DNA of 21,497 nucleotides, taken from Heritagella sp051881655 (GTDB lineage: Bacteria; Bacillota; Clostridia; Oscillospirales; Acutalibacteraceae). Location: assembly GCA_051881655.1 (NCBI GenBank), contig JBJEQH010000013.1:1-21497 (forward strand), read 5' to 3'. Each line of letters opens with the position of its first letter. Position 1 is the first letter of the stretch. Below the pieces are notes generated by a model that did not search any database, was not told the DNA's origin, and saw only the letters and a list, made by a program, of their open reading frames with translations. This document shows positions 7,668 through 15,134 of this stretch, one piece after another. The position numbers and the translations under genes were made by a program.

Positions 7668-8264
7668 ATGCCGGAATTTTTACAGCAGCTGGACGAAACC
7701 TGGATCTTCTGGGTGCAGGAGCATTTGCACAACGCCTTTACCGATGTGATCTTCCCCTTTTTCACCTATTTGGGGGAAGTGGGGGCGATCTGGATTGCGG
7801 TGGGCATTCTCCTGCTCTTTTTCAAAAAATCCCGGTGGTGGGGCGGCCTGCTTCTCTTCACTCTGCTCACCTCGTATATCGCCGGTGATCTGATTTTGAA
7901 GAACATCGTCTGCCGTCCGCGCCCCTGTCAGGATTTCCCGCAGGTCCCCCTGCTGATTGCCGCTCCATCCTCCTTTTCCTTCCCCTCGGGGCACAGCCTG
8001 TCGGGCATGGCGTGCGCGTGCATTCTGTGCCGCTTTCACAAAAAGCTGGGGATTCCGGCCGTTGTGTTGGCCCTGCTGATTGCTTTTTCCCGGATTTTTC
8101 TGTTTGTTCACTACCCCATCGACGTTCTCACCGGCCTTGTGCTGGGAGTTCTGTGGGCCTGGCTTGTGTGGAAAGGGGTGCAGTTCACCCCCCTGCGCCA
8201 CCACTACCGTGAGGAGCGCCTGACCGCCCCGCTGTCTGACCGGTACTTTAAAAAAGAAATCTGA
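7668..8264 (+). CDS. PAP2-family membrane phosphatase (possible undecaprenyl-pyrophosphate or lipid phosphatase)
   Basis: Integral membrane acid phosphatase of the PAP2 superfamily, which dephosphorylates lipid phosphates on the outer face of the membrane; undecaprenyl pyrophosphate and phosphatidylglycerol phosphate are the usual substrates. The 198 residues carry all three signature motifs: K-x6-RP (Lys78 to Arg85-Pro86), PSGH (106-109) and SR-x5-H-x3-D (Ser141-Arg142, His148, Asp152). About five hydrophobic segments are visible (roughly 38-52, 58-75, 112-122, 128-147, 152-170). AGGAGG precedes the ATG by 8 bases. The nearby murE-murF unit makes a role in recycling the wall lipid carrier attractive, but the sequence alone does not fix the substrate. 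Monocistronic, ending at a shared terminator. Confidence 0.88.
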   Translation: MPEFLQQLDETWIFWVQEHLHNAFTDVIFPFFTYLGEVGAIWIAVGILLLFFKKSRWWGGLLLFTLLTSYIAGDLILKNIVCRPRPCQDFPQVPLLIAAPSSFSFPSGHSLSGMACACILCRFHKKLGIPAVVLALLIAFSRIFLFVHYPIDVLTGLVLGVLWAWLVWKGVQFTPLRHHYREERLTAPLSDRYFKKEI

Positions 8265-8350
8265 CCGGGACCGTATTCGCCCCACTGTGCCAAATGGAAA
8301 ACCCGCAAAAATTTTCTGAACTCCGATGAGAATTTCAAAAACCATATAAA

Positions 8351-8389
8351 ACACAGAAAGCTCCGGGTTTTGTCCGGAGCTTTCTGTGT
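8351..8389. terminator. Bidirectional terminator between PAP2 and SDR genes
   Basis: A perfect 16-bp inverted repeat (ACACAGAAAGCTCCGG and its complement, 7-base loop). On the minus strand the hairpin is followed by TTTTATATGG, so it ends the SDR transcript best; it may also stop PAP2 transcripts. Confidence 0.82.
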
Positions 8390-8430
8390 GAAAAACATCT
8401 TTGGATTTTGCCGGAGACGCTCAAACCCTT

Positions 8431-9171
8431 TTACGGCATATAGATACCGCCGTTGGGGGAAACATACTGGCCGGTCATGTACTGATCCTTAATCAGGAAT
8501 TCCATGGCGTTGGCGATATCCTGCACATCGCCGATTTTGCCCATGGGGATCGACTGGGCCAGAGCGGCCACCTCGTCCTGATTCACACCGCGGAGCATGT
8601 CTGTCCAGATCATGCCGGGGCAGATGCAGTTAAAACGGATATTCTGCTTGCCGAATTCCATGGCCAGGGCACGGGTCATGCCGATCAGGCCCGCTTTGGA
8701 AGCACAGTAATCCGCCTGGTTCGCAACACCCATCAGACCGCCGATGGAGGAGGTGCTGATGACGCAGCCGCTGCCCGCTTTGACCATATAGGGCACCACA
8801 AAGTGGCACATATGGAACGCGCTGATCAGGTTGGTTTCCAGCACGGCCATGTACTTTTCACGGGGCAGATTGCAGAAGGCAGCGTTGTTGGTCACACCGG
8901 CATTATTGACCAGCACATCAATTTTTTCGCCGAAGGCGGAGACGGCCGCCTCTACCAGCTTTTCACAGTCCTCGTATTTGGAGACGTCGGCCTGCACCGC
9001 CACGCCTTCCACGCCGTAATTCTCCTTCAGTTTGGCAATCACCGCTTCCACCAATGCCTTGGAACTGTCGGAACGGTAGTTGATCACCACGTTATAGCCC
9101 ATTTCGCCCAGTTTCATCGCCATGGCTTCGCCGATTCCACGGGAGCCGCCGGTGATAATTGCAGTTTGCAT
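8431..9171 (-). CDS. Short-chain dehydrogenase/reductase, FabG-like
   Basis: Classical NAD(P)H-dependent SDR oxidoreductase. The start is the ATG at 9171, with AAAGGAG 9 bases upstream; the open frame extends further only by chance. It has 246 residues, the usual length. Seen: cofactor motif TGGSRGIG (7-14), NYRSD after strand 2 (31-35, Arg33 suggesting NADPH), DV (62-63), NNAG (89-92), Asn114, and the catalytic set Ser142, Tyr155 and Lys159 in YCASK, then CPGMIWTDM. It most resembles 3-oxoacyl-ACP reductase, but no other fatty-acid gene is near and many FabG-like enzymes act on other carbonyls, so the substrate is unknown. It is transcribed alone, divergently from a TetR-type regulator that is the obvious candidate for its control. 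Confidence 0.9.
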   Translation of the reverse strand: MQTAIITGGSRGIGEAMAMKLGEMGYNVVINYRSDSSKALVEAVIAKLKENYGVEGVAVQADVSKYEDCEKLVEAAVSAFGEKIDVLVNNAGVTNNAAFCNLPREKYMAVLETNLISAFHMCHFVVPYMVKAGSGCVISTSSIGGLMGVANQADYCASKAGLIGMTRALAMEFGKQNIRFNCICPGMIWTDMLRGVNQDEVAALAQSIPMGKIGDVQDIANAMEFLIKDQYMTGQYVSPNGGIYMP

Positions 9172-9235
9172 TCGGAACACTCCTTTGTTATAATAAAAAT
9201 CATTCATTCGCCGGTGGCGGATGGCCGCTCCGACG

Positions 9236-9255
9236 TGTGTTAAAATCATAACACA
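9236..9255. promoter_or_regulatory. Palindromic operator candidate in the SDR/TetR intergenic region
   Basis: TGTGTTA and TAACACA are perfect 7-bp inverted arms separated by 6 bases. Position, size and symmetry suit a TetR-family operator controlling the divergent SDR and regulator genes. It lies 64 bp upstream of the SDR ATG and 82 bp upstream of the regulator ATG. Confidence 0.5.
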
Positions 9256-9277
9256 GTTTTCTCCCCTTGTCCCATTG

Positions 9278-9293
9278 CACTTTTGGCAAAGTG
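9278..9293. promoter_or_regulatory. Second inverted repeat upstream of the TetR-family gene
   Basis: CACTTT-TGGC-AAAGTG, a perfect 6-bp dyad 44 bp before the regulator ATG. It is unlike the 9236 palindrome in sequence. It could be a second operator or a leader hairpin. Confidence 0.35.
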
Positions 9294-9337
9294 TCAATAC
9301 CGGCCCCAAAAAATGCTGTTTTACAGGAGGTATCTCC

Positions 9338-9928
9338 ATGGCTGCCGAAACCACCCGCATCCGCCTGGCCACAGGGCTGTACGCCCTGTTGGAGAAAAAA
9401 GCACTGCATCACATCAGCGTGCGGGATATTGCCCGGGAGAGCGGACTGACCCGGCAGGTATTCTACCGGTACTTTCACACCCGGGATGACCTGGTGCGGT
9501 GGATTTACCTGCAGGATTTTTCCGCCGCCTTCTCCGATTGCGATACCACCGACTGGGATGACATGGTTCTGCGCATGATGATGGCCCTGCAGAAACGGCG
9601 GGATTTCTACCGGCGGCTGGTGCGCTCGGCGGAGGACTACACCTTCTACCACATTATGCGCACCTATACCGATGGATTGTACCGGCGTATTCTTTGCTTT
9701 TCCACAGGGCAGGCGCCGAACCCCGAAACGGATTTTCTGCTGCAGCTTTACAGCGGCGGCGGGATCGAGATGTCCATCGCCTGGGTACGGGAGGGAATGC
9801 GTATTCCGCCCGAAACCCTGCGGGCCTGGCTGCTGGCGGGAATGCCGGAGCGGCTGCGCGCAGGATTGACCGGCTTTTCCTTCCCCACCGCGTTAATCTC
9901 CGCCGGAGAATCGGAGAATCTGCCGTAA
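9338..9928 (+). CDS. TetR/AcrR-family transcriptional regulator
   Basis: DNA-binding regulator of the TetR family, normally a dimeric repressor released by a small ligand. The ATG at 9338 follows AGGAGG by 7 bases; the frame is open upstream but has no other ribosome site. It has 196 residues. The N-terminal helix-turn-helix is clear at about 24-57 (HISVRDIARESGLTRQ, then FYRYFHTRDDLVRWIY). The C-terminal ligand domain is all-helical and unlike named subfamilies, though the Y/F-x-x-F-x-x-R/K-D-DLV pattern recalls DhaS-type regulators of Firmicutes. It is divergent from the SDR gene with palindromes between them, so autoregulation and control of the SDR are likely. It ends at a strong shared terminator. 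Confidence 0.88.
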   Translation: MAAETTRIRLATGLYALLEKKALHHISVRDIARESGLTRQVFYRYFHTRDDLVRWIYLQDFSAAFSDCDTTDWDDMVLRMMMALQKRRDFYRRLVRSAEDYTFYHIMRTYTDGLYRRILCFSTGQAPNPETDFLLQLYSGGGIEMSIAWVREGMRIPPETLRAWLLAGMPERLRAGLTGFSFPTALISAGESENLP

Positions 9929-9960
9929 TCCCTTTTCCCCGGTAAATCCCCTGCATACAT

Positions 9961-10012
9961 AAAACCGCCTCCGGCCTGCAAGTCTTCCTCTGCAGGCCGA
10001 AGGCGGTTTTCT
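9961..10012. terminator. Bidirectional terminator between TetR and GrpB genes
   Basis: A 20-bp stem starting AAAACCGCCT and ending AGGCGGTTTT, with one mismatch and a 10-base loop. T-runs lie on both strands, so it serves both convergent genes. Confidence 0.88.
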
Positions 10013-10049
10013 TATCCGCATATGCAAGTTTCATTTTCCCCGGCGGTGG

Positions 10050-10574
10050 TTATCTCTCCGTTTCGGTATCTTTCAAAATCCGCAGAATAAAGTCCGTTTT
10101 TCCACGGGTATAGGCTTCCCGGTCCCCCGGATGTTCCCGGACCAGCCTTTCCTTTAATTGAGCGTATTCCCGCGCGATAAGGGGATTTCCACACAAACAG
10201 CGGCAGAACCGCACTTTTTCCTCAAATTCTCCGCTGTTTGCATCATAACAGTGAATATGGCGCAGGGAGAGACCGCCGGGCGCGCTGCGCAGAACAAACA
10301 GCCAGTGTCCGTCCCGGCCCTCTGATCCACAGCTCTCGTATCCGGCCGCTTCCATCGCGGGGATATCCATCCGGGCCATATCAAAAAGCTGTACCGCCAT
10401 ATCCAGAATGGGCTTGGCGCACAGCCCCGGCACCGCGGTGCTGCCGATATGGCACACCCGCTTTACATTGCCGCCCCACAGGGCACGAATCTGTTTTTCC
10501 GTCTGCCTGGCTTCCTGTTCCCACTGCTCCCGGTGCGGCAGCAGGCGCACCTTTCCTTTTTCTACGCCCTCCAT
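10050..10574 (-). CDS. GrpB/UPF0157 family protein (nucleotidyltransferase-like)
   Basis: A GrpB-family protein, related to the nucleotidyltransferase fold, with no settled biochemical role. It has 174 residues. The family signature HIGSTAVPG-x-x-AKPI-x-DM is at 42-60, followed by GHWLFVLR and HIHCYD-type segments. The ATG at 10574 has AGGGGG about 7 bases upstream. Its start is only 9 bases after the stop of the LOR-like gene, so the two are almost certainly co-transcribed. It is the last gene of the minus-strand run and ends at the terminator shared with the TetR gene. Confidence 0.87.
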   Translation of the reverse strand: MEGVEKGKVRLLPHREQWEQEARQTEKQIRALWGGNVKRVCHIGSTAVPGLCAKPILDMAVQLFDMARMDIPAMEAAGYESCGSEGRDGHWLFVLRSAPGGLSLRHIHCYDANSGEFEEKVRFCRCLCGNPLIAREYAQLKERLVREHPGDREAYTRGKTDFILRILKDTETER

Positions 10575-10583
10575 AGGATCCCC

Positions 10584-11084
10584 CTATATCTGGCCACCGG
10601 CCAGCGGCGCCGGGCGCAGCGTACTGCTGCTTAAATCGAGAATCATCGCGATGCACAGGCAGTAAAACGCCTGTGTTTCATTTTCCGGCAGGGTGATTCC
10701 GTATGCCATCTGCCCGTTTTTCACCGTCAGGCCGTGGGTCATCAGCACTCTTCCGTCCCGGTCCGTCACATCAAAGCTGCGGGTCGCTGTGTCCCCGCGC
10801 ACATGCCACAGCAGTCCCTGCAGCTGCAGCGCCGGGCGGTGCCCGATAAACCGCTTTAATACGGAGAAAACCTCTTTTCCCCCCACATAAACCCGGTAAT
10901 ATCCCATGGAATCCGACCCGATCCGCCGAAAGCACGCGGCCTCTTTTCCATCGGGACCGAATACCCCAAAGGTACCGCGCGGCCCCAGATACTGGCCGCA
11001 CACGGTATACAGCCTCTCCCCGTCGCGGCCGTATACCTCAAACAGCCGGGACGGATCTTTGCTTTGTATCATCAGGATCTCCAC
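10584..11084 (-). CDS. LURP-one-related (LOR, Tubby-like) domain protein
   Basis: A single-domain protein of the LURP-one/Tubby-like fold; bacterial members are mostly uncharacterised. I chose the GTG at 11084 because AAAGGAG lies 8 bases before it (166 residues); an ATG at 11069 is possible. The family pattern of paired beta strands is visible: LFEVYGRDGERLYTV, FGVFGPDGKEAACFRR, YYRVYVGGKEVFSVLKR, a LLWHVRGD strand, SFDVTDRDGRVLMTH, and the C-terminal helix with AFYCLCIAMILDLS (about 139-152), the hydrophobic helix of the fold. It follows the HAD gene by 41 bases and precedes grpB-like by 9. The call rests on pattern memory, so it is moderately sure. Confidence 0.65.
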   Translation of the reverse strand: MEILMIQSKDPSRLFEVYGRDGERLYTVCGQYLGPRGTFGVFGPDGKEAACFRRIGSDSMGYYRVYVGGKEVFSVLKRFIGHRPALQLQGLLWHVRGDTATRSFDVTDRDGRVLMTHGLTVKNGQMAYGITLPENETQAFYCLCIAMILDLSSSTLRPAPLAGGQI

Positions 11085-11125
11085 GTTTGGTTCTCCTTTC
11101 CCCTTTTTCGCACTGTGTTTCCGGT

Positions 11126-11797
11126 TCAGGTGGGATCGGAAACCGGCGGCAGAAACAACAGCAGCTCCTGCGGCTGATGGATCAGATTTTCGGCCCCGTG
11201 TTCCTTCAAAAAGGTTTGGTCGCGGAATCCCCATGTACAGGACACACAGGCAATTCCGGCATTTCGGGCCGTATCGATATCCACATCCGAGTCACCCACA
11301 TACAGCGTGCCCTCGGGGCGGCTCCCCAGCTCCTCCATGGCGGCCAACACGGCATCGGGGGCCGGCTTGCGGCGCACCCCCTCGCGCTCTCCCACGGCAA
11401 CCGGGATCTGCTGCCCGAAGAACTTCTCACACAGCGACTTTACGGCAAAATCAGCCTTATTGGAGATAATCCCCATGCGGATTCCCTTTTTCCGCAGGGC
11501 ATCGAGCAGCTCCATAATTCCCGGATACGCGCAGGTTTCATCCAGGCAGTGTACCGCATAATGCTCTTTAAAGGCCTCCAATGTCTCGGCAAAGCGGGGG
11601 TTTTCCTTTCCCCCGGGGATGGACCGGGCGATCAGGTTCCCGATTCCATTGCCCACAAAGCGGCGCACCTCATCCAGCGTGTGCGGGGCAAAGCCCATCT
11701 TCTCCATGGCCGCATTGGTGCTGTTGGTCAAATCCTGCAGGGTATCCAGCAGCGTACCGTCCAGGTCAAATAATACCGTATCCACTTCTGCTCGCAT
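11126..11797 (-). CDS. HAD-superfamily phosphatase, phosphoglycolate-phosphatase-like
   Basis: Mg2+-dependent HAD hydrolase with an alpha-helical C1 cap, as in Gph/PGP and PpaX-type phosphatases. The start is the ATG at 11797, with GGAG 7 bases upstream; a GTG at 11815 lies upstream of this ribosome site and is rejected. It has 223 residues. Motif I DLDGTLLDT (Asp11 nucleophile, Asp13), motif II ISNK (111-114), motif III Lys144 in RRKPAPD, motif IV GDSDVDID (168-175). Substrate cannot be told from sequence; phosphoglycolate and pyrophosphate are typical for this cap type. It sits 52 bases after the EIIA stop, with a terminator hairpin between, and 41 bases before the LOR gene. Confidence 0.88.
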   Translation of the reverse strand: MRAEVDTVLFDLDGTLLDTLQDLTNSTNAAMEKMGFAPHTLDEVRRFVGNGIGNLIARSIPGGKENPRFAETLEAFKEHYAVHCLDETCAYPGIMELLDALRKKGIRMGIISNKADFAVKSLCEKFFGQQIPVAVGEREGVRRKPAPDAVLAAMEELGSRPEGTLYVGDSDVDIDTARNAGIACVSCTWGFRDQTFLKEHGAENLIHQPQELLLFLPPVSDPT

Positions 11798-11815
11798 TCT
11801 TTCTCTCCTTCGCAC

Positions 11816-11842
11816 AAAAACCCGCCATCTCTGGCGGGTTTT
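11816..11842 (-). terminator. Terminator hairpin between EIIA and HAD genes
   Basis: On the minus strand AAAACCCGCC-N6-GGCGGGTTTTT directly follows the EIIA stop and ends about 18 bases before the HAD ATG. No promoter fits between it and the HAD start, so read-through or a promoter inside the EIIA gene must feed the downstream genes. Confidence 0.78.
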
Positions 11843-11849
11843 GATCCGT

Positions 11850-12365
11850 TTATCCGCGGATCTGGGTCTCTTCCTCTTCTTCGTACTTCCACAGCCAGTC
11901 GATTCCCGCCTGTACGCTCCCTTTGGCTGTTTCCGATACCTCCCACAGGGTGCTCTCCATCAGCACCACCGGGGTAATGGGGGAACATTCGTATTCTTCC
12001 AGCAAATTCATATCCACCCGGCAGATCAAATCCCCGGCCTGCACCTCTTCGCCCTGCCGTACCCGCGGGGCAAACCCGCGCTCGCCGATTTTGACCGTAT
12101 CCAGTCCGATATGGACAAATACCTCGGCCCCATCACGGCTGCGGATGGAGAAAGCATGGCCATCCGGGGCCATATAACTGACCACCCCGTCCAGCGGGGC
12201 CAGCACCTCGCCCTGGGTCATCCACACGGCCGCGCCCATTCCCATGGCTCCCTGGGAAAACGCGGTATCCGGAACCTCCTCCAGCGGGACAACCTCCCCG
12301 CTGACCGGTGCCCAAATCTGCCGGCTTTCCGGCAGATTTTCTTCTTTTCTTCGATTCCAAAACAT
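11850..12365 (-). CDS. PTS glucose-type EIIA component (Crr-like), stand-alone
   Basis: Cytoplasmic phosphocarrier of the phosphoenolpyruvate sugar phosphotransferase system; it takes phosphate from HPr on a histidine and passes it to an EIIB. It has 171 residues, the size of a free EIIA-Glc. Seen: IWAPVSGEVVPLEEVPD (17-33), the active-site supporting His70 in DGHAFSI, and the phosphorylated His85 in VFVHIGLDTV. AAAGGGG lies 8 bases before the ATG at 12365. No EIIB or EIIC gene is in the window, so it must serve a transporter encoded elsewhere, or act as a regulator. The C-terminus has an acidic extension (YEEEEE). It is divergent from the 2-hydroxyacid dehydrogenase. Confidence 0.93.
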   Translation of the reverse strand: MFWNRRKEENLPESRQIWAPVSGEVVPLEEVPDTAFSQGAMGMGAAVWMTQGEVLAPLDGVVSYMAPDGHAFSIRSRDGAEVFVHIGLDTVKIGERGFAPRVRQGEEVQAGDLICRVDMNLLEEYECSPITPVVLMESTLWEVSETAKGSVQAGIDWLWKYEEEEETQIRG

Positions 12366-12409
12366 ACGAGTTACCCCTTTCCGGGTAAAGCATTCCCAAT
12401 TATGCTGTT

Positions 12410-12418
12410 ATTCTATCA
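12410..12418 (-). promoter_or_regulatory. Extended -10 promoter of the EIIA gene
   Basis: Minus strand TGATAGAAT (extended -10, TAGAAT hexamer) about 45 bp upstream of the ATG; no clear -35. It lies in the divergent EIIA/dehydrogenase intergenic region. Confidence 0.45.
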
Positions 12419-12454
12419 CACTTCTCTGTTTATTTCCACCCCCTCTTTTTCTGC

Positions 12455-12483
12455 TTTTCAAGGAACCGCCGGTGCGGTATAAT
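12455..12483 (+). promoter_or_regulatory. Promoter of the 2-hydroxyacid dehydrogenase gene
   Basis: TTTTCA (12455-12460), 17-base spacer, perfect TATAAT (12478-12483), about 30 bp before the start codon. Confidence 0.7.
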
Positions 12484-12513
12484 AGAGAAAATACAGGTAC
12501 AGGAGGCAATATG

Positions 12514-13512
12514 ATGCATAATCACGAAAACATCCTTGTGATGCTGCCCACAGAGGAATCCGAGCGCGAGGCTTTCCGGCAGGCGGCGCCGGCCGCTTCG
12601 TTTACATTCTGCCGGCCGGAGGAGGCCACCCGGGAGCAGATTCTGCAGGCGGATATTCTCTTCGGCTCGCCCCGCATTGATATCATCCGGGAAAACAAAA
12701 AGCTGCGCTGGATGCAGAGCAATGCCGCCGGTCCCGATGCCTATCTGGCGCCGGGTGTTCTGCCCGAGGGGTGCATTCTGACTAATGCCAGCGGCAGTTA
12801 CGGGCTGGCCATTTCCGAGCATATGCTGGGCATGCTGCTGATGCTGATCAAACGGCTGCACACCTACCGCGACAGCCAGCACCGCCACGAGTGGAAAAGC
12901 CAGGGCAATGTGACCAGCATTTATGGCGCTGCCGTACTGGTGCTGGGGATGGGGGATATTGGCAGTGAATTTGCCAAGCGCTGCAAGGCGCTGGGCGCCC
13001 ATGTGATCGCTGTGCGCCGGCAGGACACCCACAAGCCGGAGTATGTGGACGAGCTGCATCTGATGGGGGATCTGGACGAGCTGCTGCCGCGGGCCGACGT
13101 GGTGGCCATTACTCTGCCGGGCACGAAAGAGACCGCCGGTCTGTTCGATGACGCCCGTTTTGCCCGCATGAAGCCGGGCTCCGTCATCCTGAACGTGGGC
13201 CGCGGCACCATCATTGATACCGATGCCTTGTGCCGCGCCCTTCTCAGCGGGCATTTGTCCGGTGCCGGGCTGGATGTGACCGACCCCGAACCCCTGCCGG
13301 ACGACAGCCCCCTGTGGGATATCCCCTCGGCACTGATCACCCCGCATATCAGCGGCTTTTTCCACCTGCGCGAAACCCTGACCCGGATTCTGAAGCTGAG
13401 CGTGCAGAACCTGACCCGCTGGGAAAACGATGAACCCCTGCTCAATCAAATGGACCGCCAGACCGGGTATCGCCGTGCCGAAAGCCGGAACATCCAGAAA
13501 GACACCCTTTGA
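12514..13512 (+). CDS. D-isomer-specific 2-hydroxyacid dehydrogenase family protein
   Basis: NAD(P)-dependent reductase/dehydrogenase of the D-2-hydroxyacid family (glycerate, lactate, hydroxyisocaproate, phosphoglycerate and related substrates). Two ATGs occur in tandem; I use 12514 because AGGAGG is 7 bases from it and only 4 from 12511 (332 versus 333 residues). Seen: nucleotide-binding GMGDIG (145-150), catalytic Arg230 in NVGRGT, Glu259 in DPEPLP and His278 in ITPHIS, plus SEHMLGMLL (101-109). The substrate cannot be assigned. It is monocistronic, with its own promoter and a strong terminator, and is divergent from the EIIA gene. Confidence 0.92.
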   Translation: MHNHENILVMLPTEESEREAFRQAAPAASFTFCRPEEATREQILQADILFGSPRIDIIRENKKLRWMQSNAAGPDAYLAPGVLPEGCILTNASGSYGLAISEHMLGMLLMLIKRLHTYRDSQHRHEWKSQGNVTSIYGAAVLVLGMGDIGSEFAKRCKALGAHVIAVRRQDTHKPEYVDELHLMGDLDELLPRADVVAITLPGTKETAGLFDDARFARMKPGSVILNVGRGTIIDTDALCRALLSGHLSGAGLDVTDPEPLPDDSPLWDIPSALITPHISGFFHLRETLTRILKLSVQNLTRWENDEPLLNQMDRQTGYRRAESRNIQKDTL

Positions 13513-13590
13513 TTTTGCGGAAAGAGTTTTTCGGAGTCAGAAAACAGCTTCCCCGGACCGCGTAAATCCCGCTGCCCGGGGAAGTGCCAA

Positions 13591-13625
13591 AGTGGCCGGC
13601 AGTAAAAACTGCCGGCCACTTTTTT
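13591..13625 (+). terminator. Terminator after the 2-hydroxyacid dehydrogenase gene
   Basis: A perfect 13-bp stem (AGTGGCCGGCAGT and complement) with an AAAA loop and five or more T residues. The T-run touches the stop codon of the convergent zinc-ribbon gene; on the minus strand the hairpin has only a short T-run, so it may end that gene less efficiently. Confidence 0.88.
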
Positions 13626-14902
13626 CAGAAATGGACCTCCACGGTCTGATTGAAAATGGGATCCGCTCCCCAGTCGTTTCTGTCATAGATGGTCAGCAGG
13701 AACCGGATTTCTTCCACATCCGCAATGCCCGCTTCCTCAAGATCATCCTCATTCCAGCATATGCTGGTGCTGTAACAGGTTTGCTGTGTCAGCACGGTGG
13801 CCCAGTAGGGGTCGATCTCCACTCCATTGACATAGACTTCATCAATGGAAACCATCCATTCTTTGTCCGTATGGTTCTCCAGGAACACCAGCAGTTCAAA
13901 GCCGAACAGGCTCTCTGGATCGCTGCCGGTTGCTGTCATCGAGACGCCGTCCACATCGGTCAGTACCTGATCCCCGGGCCCCGGCGTGCGAATGTAAGGC
14001 TGATCGGCTTCCTTTCCCTTGGGATAGAGATCGATCCATTCGCCCTCAATCCAGTCCTCCATCCAGTCATCCGGATTATAGGCCTCCATTTTCAGGGAGA
14101 TACGGGTAATCTCGGTAATCCCGTACTTTTTGATATCCGCACTCATCCACTCAATGGAATCCGTCACGGTTTCACCCGGCGCCACCTGGATAGCAAACAG
14201 GTTCATTACCTGGCATCCATTCAGGTTACCCTGTTCCAGTGACACCACGAGTTTTTTCTCCGAGCGGTTGACGATTTTCACATTCAGCCCATAGCCCCAG
14301 CTGCTGTTCGGCTCCTCGCCCAGCACCTCCACATACAGTTCCTCTGTATCCATTAGCACGGTACCCGCCAATACGCCGTCTGCCTGGGCAACATTTTCCT
14401 GTGTACCGGGCTGGCTGTTCTCACTGCTGGATCCGCCGGGCGTCAGAAAACCGCCCGAATTCTCCCCGGTTTCCCAACTGGAGGGGGCGCCTCCCTGCGG
14501 GTTTGCTCCGCCCTGCCCCTGGGACAGAAAAAACCACACCAGTACCGCCACAGCAGCCAGCAGAACCACGCCGCCAATGACCAGTCCGATGATCAGCCCC
14601 TTGGAGTTGCCCTTTTTCACCTTTTCGCCCGTGGGCTCCGGAATCGGGACATAGGGCGGCGGGGCACCTTTGGGCAGCGGATCCGGCTCGCTGTCAGTGG
14701 ATCCCTCACAAGGGACCGGAACCGGCGGATACGCAGCCGTGGGATCCCCGTGATAAGCCTGTCCGGCCGAAGCCGTCCCTTCCGGCGGCATTTCCTGTGC
14801 CTCAATCCCCTGATTCGGGGCTTCCTCCTCAACGCGCGCCCCGCAGGACGAGCAGAATTTTGTGCCCTCCTTCAGTTCGTGGCCGCAATTCATACAAAAC
14901 AT
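13625..14902 (-). CDS. Zinc-ribbon, single-pass membrane protein with a duplicated C-terminal domain
   Basis: Function unknown. The 425 residues begin with a cytoplasmic zinc ribbon (Cys3, Cys6, Cys17, Cys20: FCMNC and FCSSC), then an acidic/Pro-rich linker, a basic patch KVKKGNSKG, one membrane segment at about 102-126, a Gly/Ser/Asn-rich linker, and two copies of a beta-rich domain at about 178-300 and 318-425. The copies align by a G-(Y/F)-rich strand, an NRSEKK/NHTDKE turn, VSLEQ/VSIDE, a shared NG, an IT-EIT-RI / IA-DVE-EI segment and a YNPDDW/YDRNDW motif. The outside domains are acidic. Such zinc-ribbon-plus-TM proteins are common and uncharacterised in gut Clostridia. GAGGGGG lies about 6 bases before the ATG; a TATAAT box is at 14938-14943. 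Confidence 0.85.
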   Translation of the reverse strand: MFCMNCGHELKEGTKFCSSCGARVEEEAPNQGIEAQEMPPEGTASAGQAYHGDPTAAYPPVPVPCEGSTDSEPDPLPKGAPPPYVPIPEPTGEKVKKGNSKGLIIGLVIGGVVLLAAVAVLVWFFLSQGQGGANPQGGAPSSWETGENSGGFLTPGGSSSENSQPGTQENVAQADGVLAGTVLMDTEELYVEVLGEEPNSSWGYGLNVKIVNRSEKKLVVSLEQGNLNGCQVMNLFAIQVAPGETVTDSIEWMSADIKKYGITEITRISLKMEAYNPDDWMEDWIEGEWIDLYPKGKEADQPYIRTPGPGDQVLTDVDGVSMTATGSDPESLFGFELLVFLENHTDKEWMVSIDEVYVNGVEIDPYWATVLTQQTCYSTSICWNEDDLEEAGIADVEEIRFLLTIYDRNDWGADPIFNQTVEVHF

Positions 14903-14937
14903 AGGCTTCCCCCTCTTTCCAGAAATTCTTTTTTTAT

Positions 14938-14943
14938 ATTATA
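14938..14943 (-). promoter_or_regulatory. -10 box of the zinc-ribbon protein gene
   Basis: Perfect TATAAT on the minus strand, 36 bp before the ATG, in an A+T-rich stretch. No convincing -35 hexamer at the right distance. The rest of the 302-bp gap to the next gene holds only the hairpin at 15100-15134. Confidence 0.5.
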
Positions 14944-15099
14944 AAGGATGAAGCCGCCTTTTGTACAGGAGTTTTGATAGCATTTGGAATCGTATGATGA
15001 TCTAAAAATTGTTCCCACCGGCTTTTCCAGGGAAATCATTCAAAATAGAAGGAGTCCTTTTTCCTTATGGAAGAACGGCCGCTTGGTACAATCATAAGA

Positions 15100-15134
15100 A
15101 GGCCCCGGATCTTCACAATCCGGGGCCTCTTTTA
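15100..15134. terminator. Hairpin terminator downstream of the surface protein gene
   Basis: A perfect 11-bp stem (AGGCCCCGGAT and complement) with a 7-base loop. It lies about 75 bp after the stop of the 740-residue surface protein on the minus strand, where the tail is TCTTATGATT (weak); on the plus strand the tail is CTCTTTTAT. The gene-side evidence favours the minus strand, the T-run the plus strand. Confidence 0.6.

Noticed and set aside
8351..8389. The long perfect inverted repeat as a transposon end or attachment site
   Set aside because: It lies between two convergent gene ends with a T-rich tail on one strand, matching the other terminators in the window; no mobile-element gene is near.
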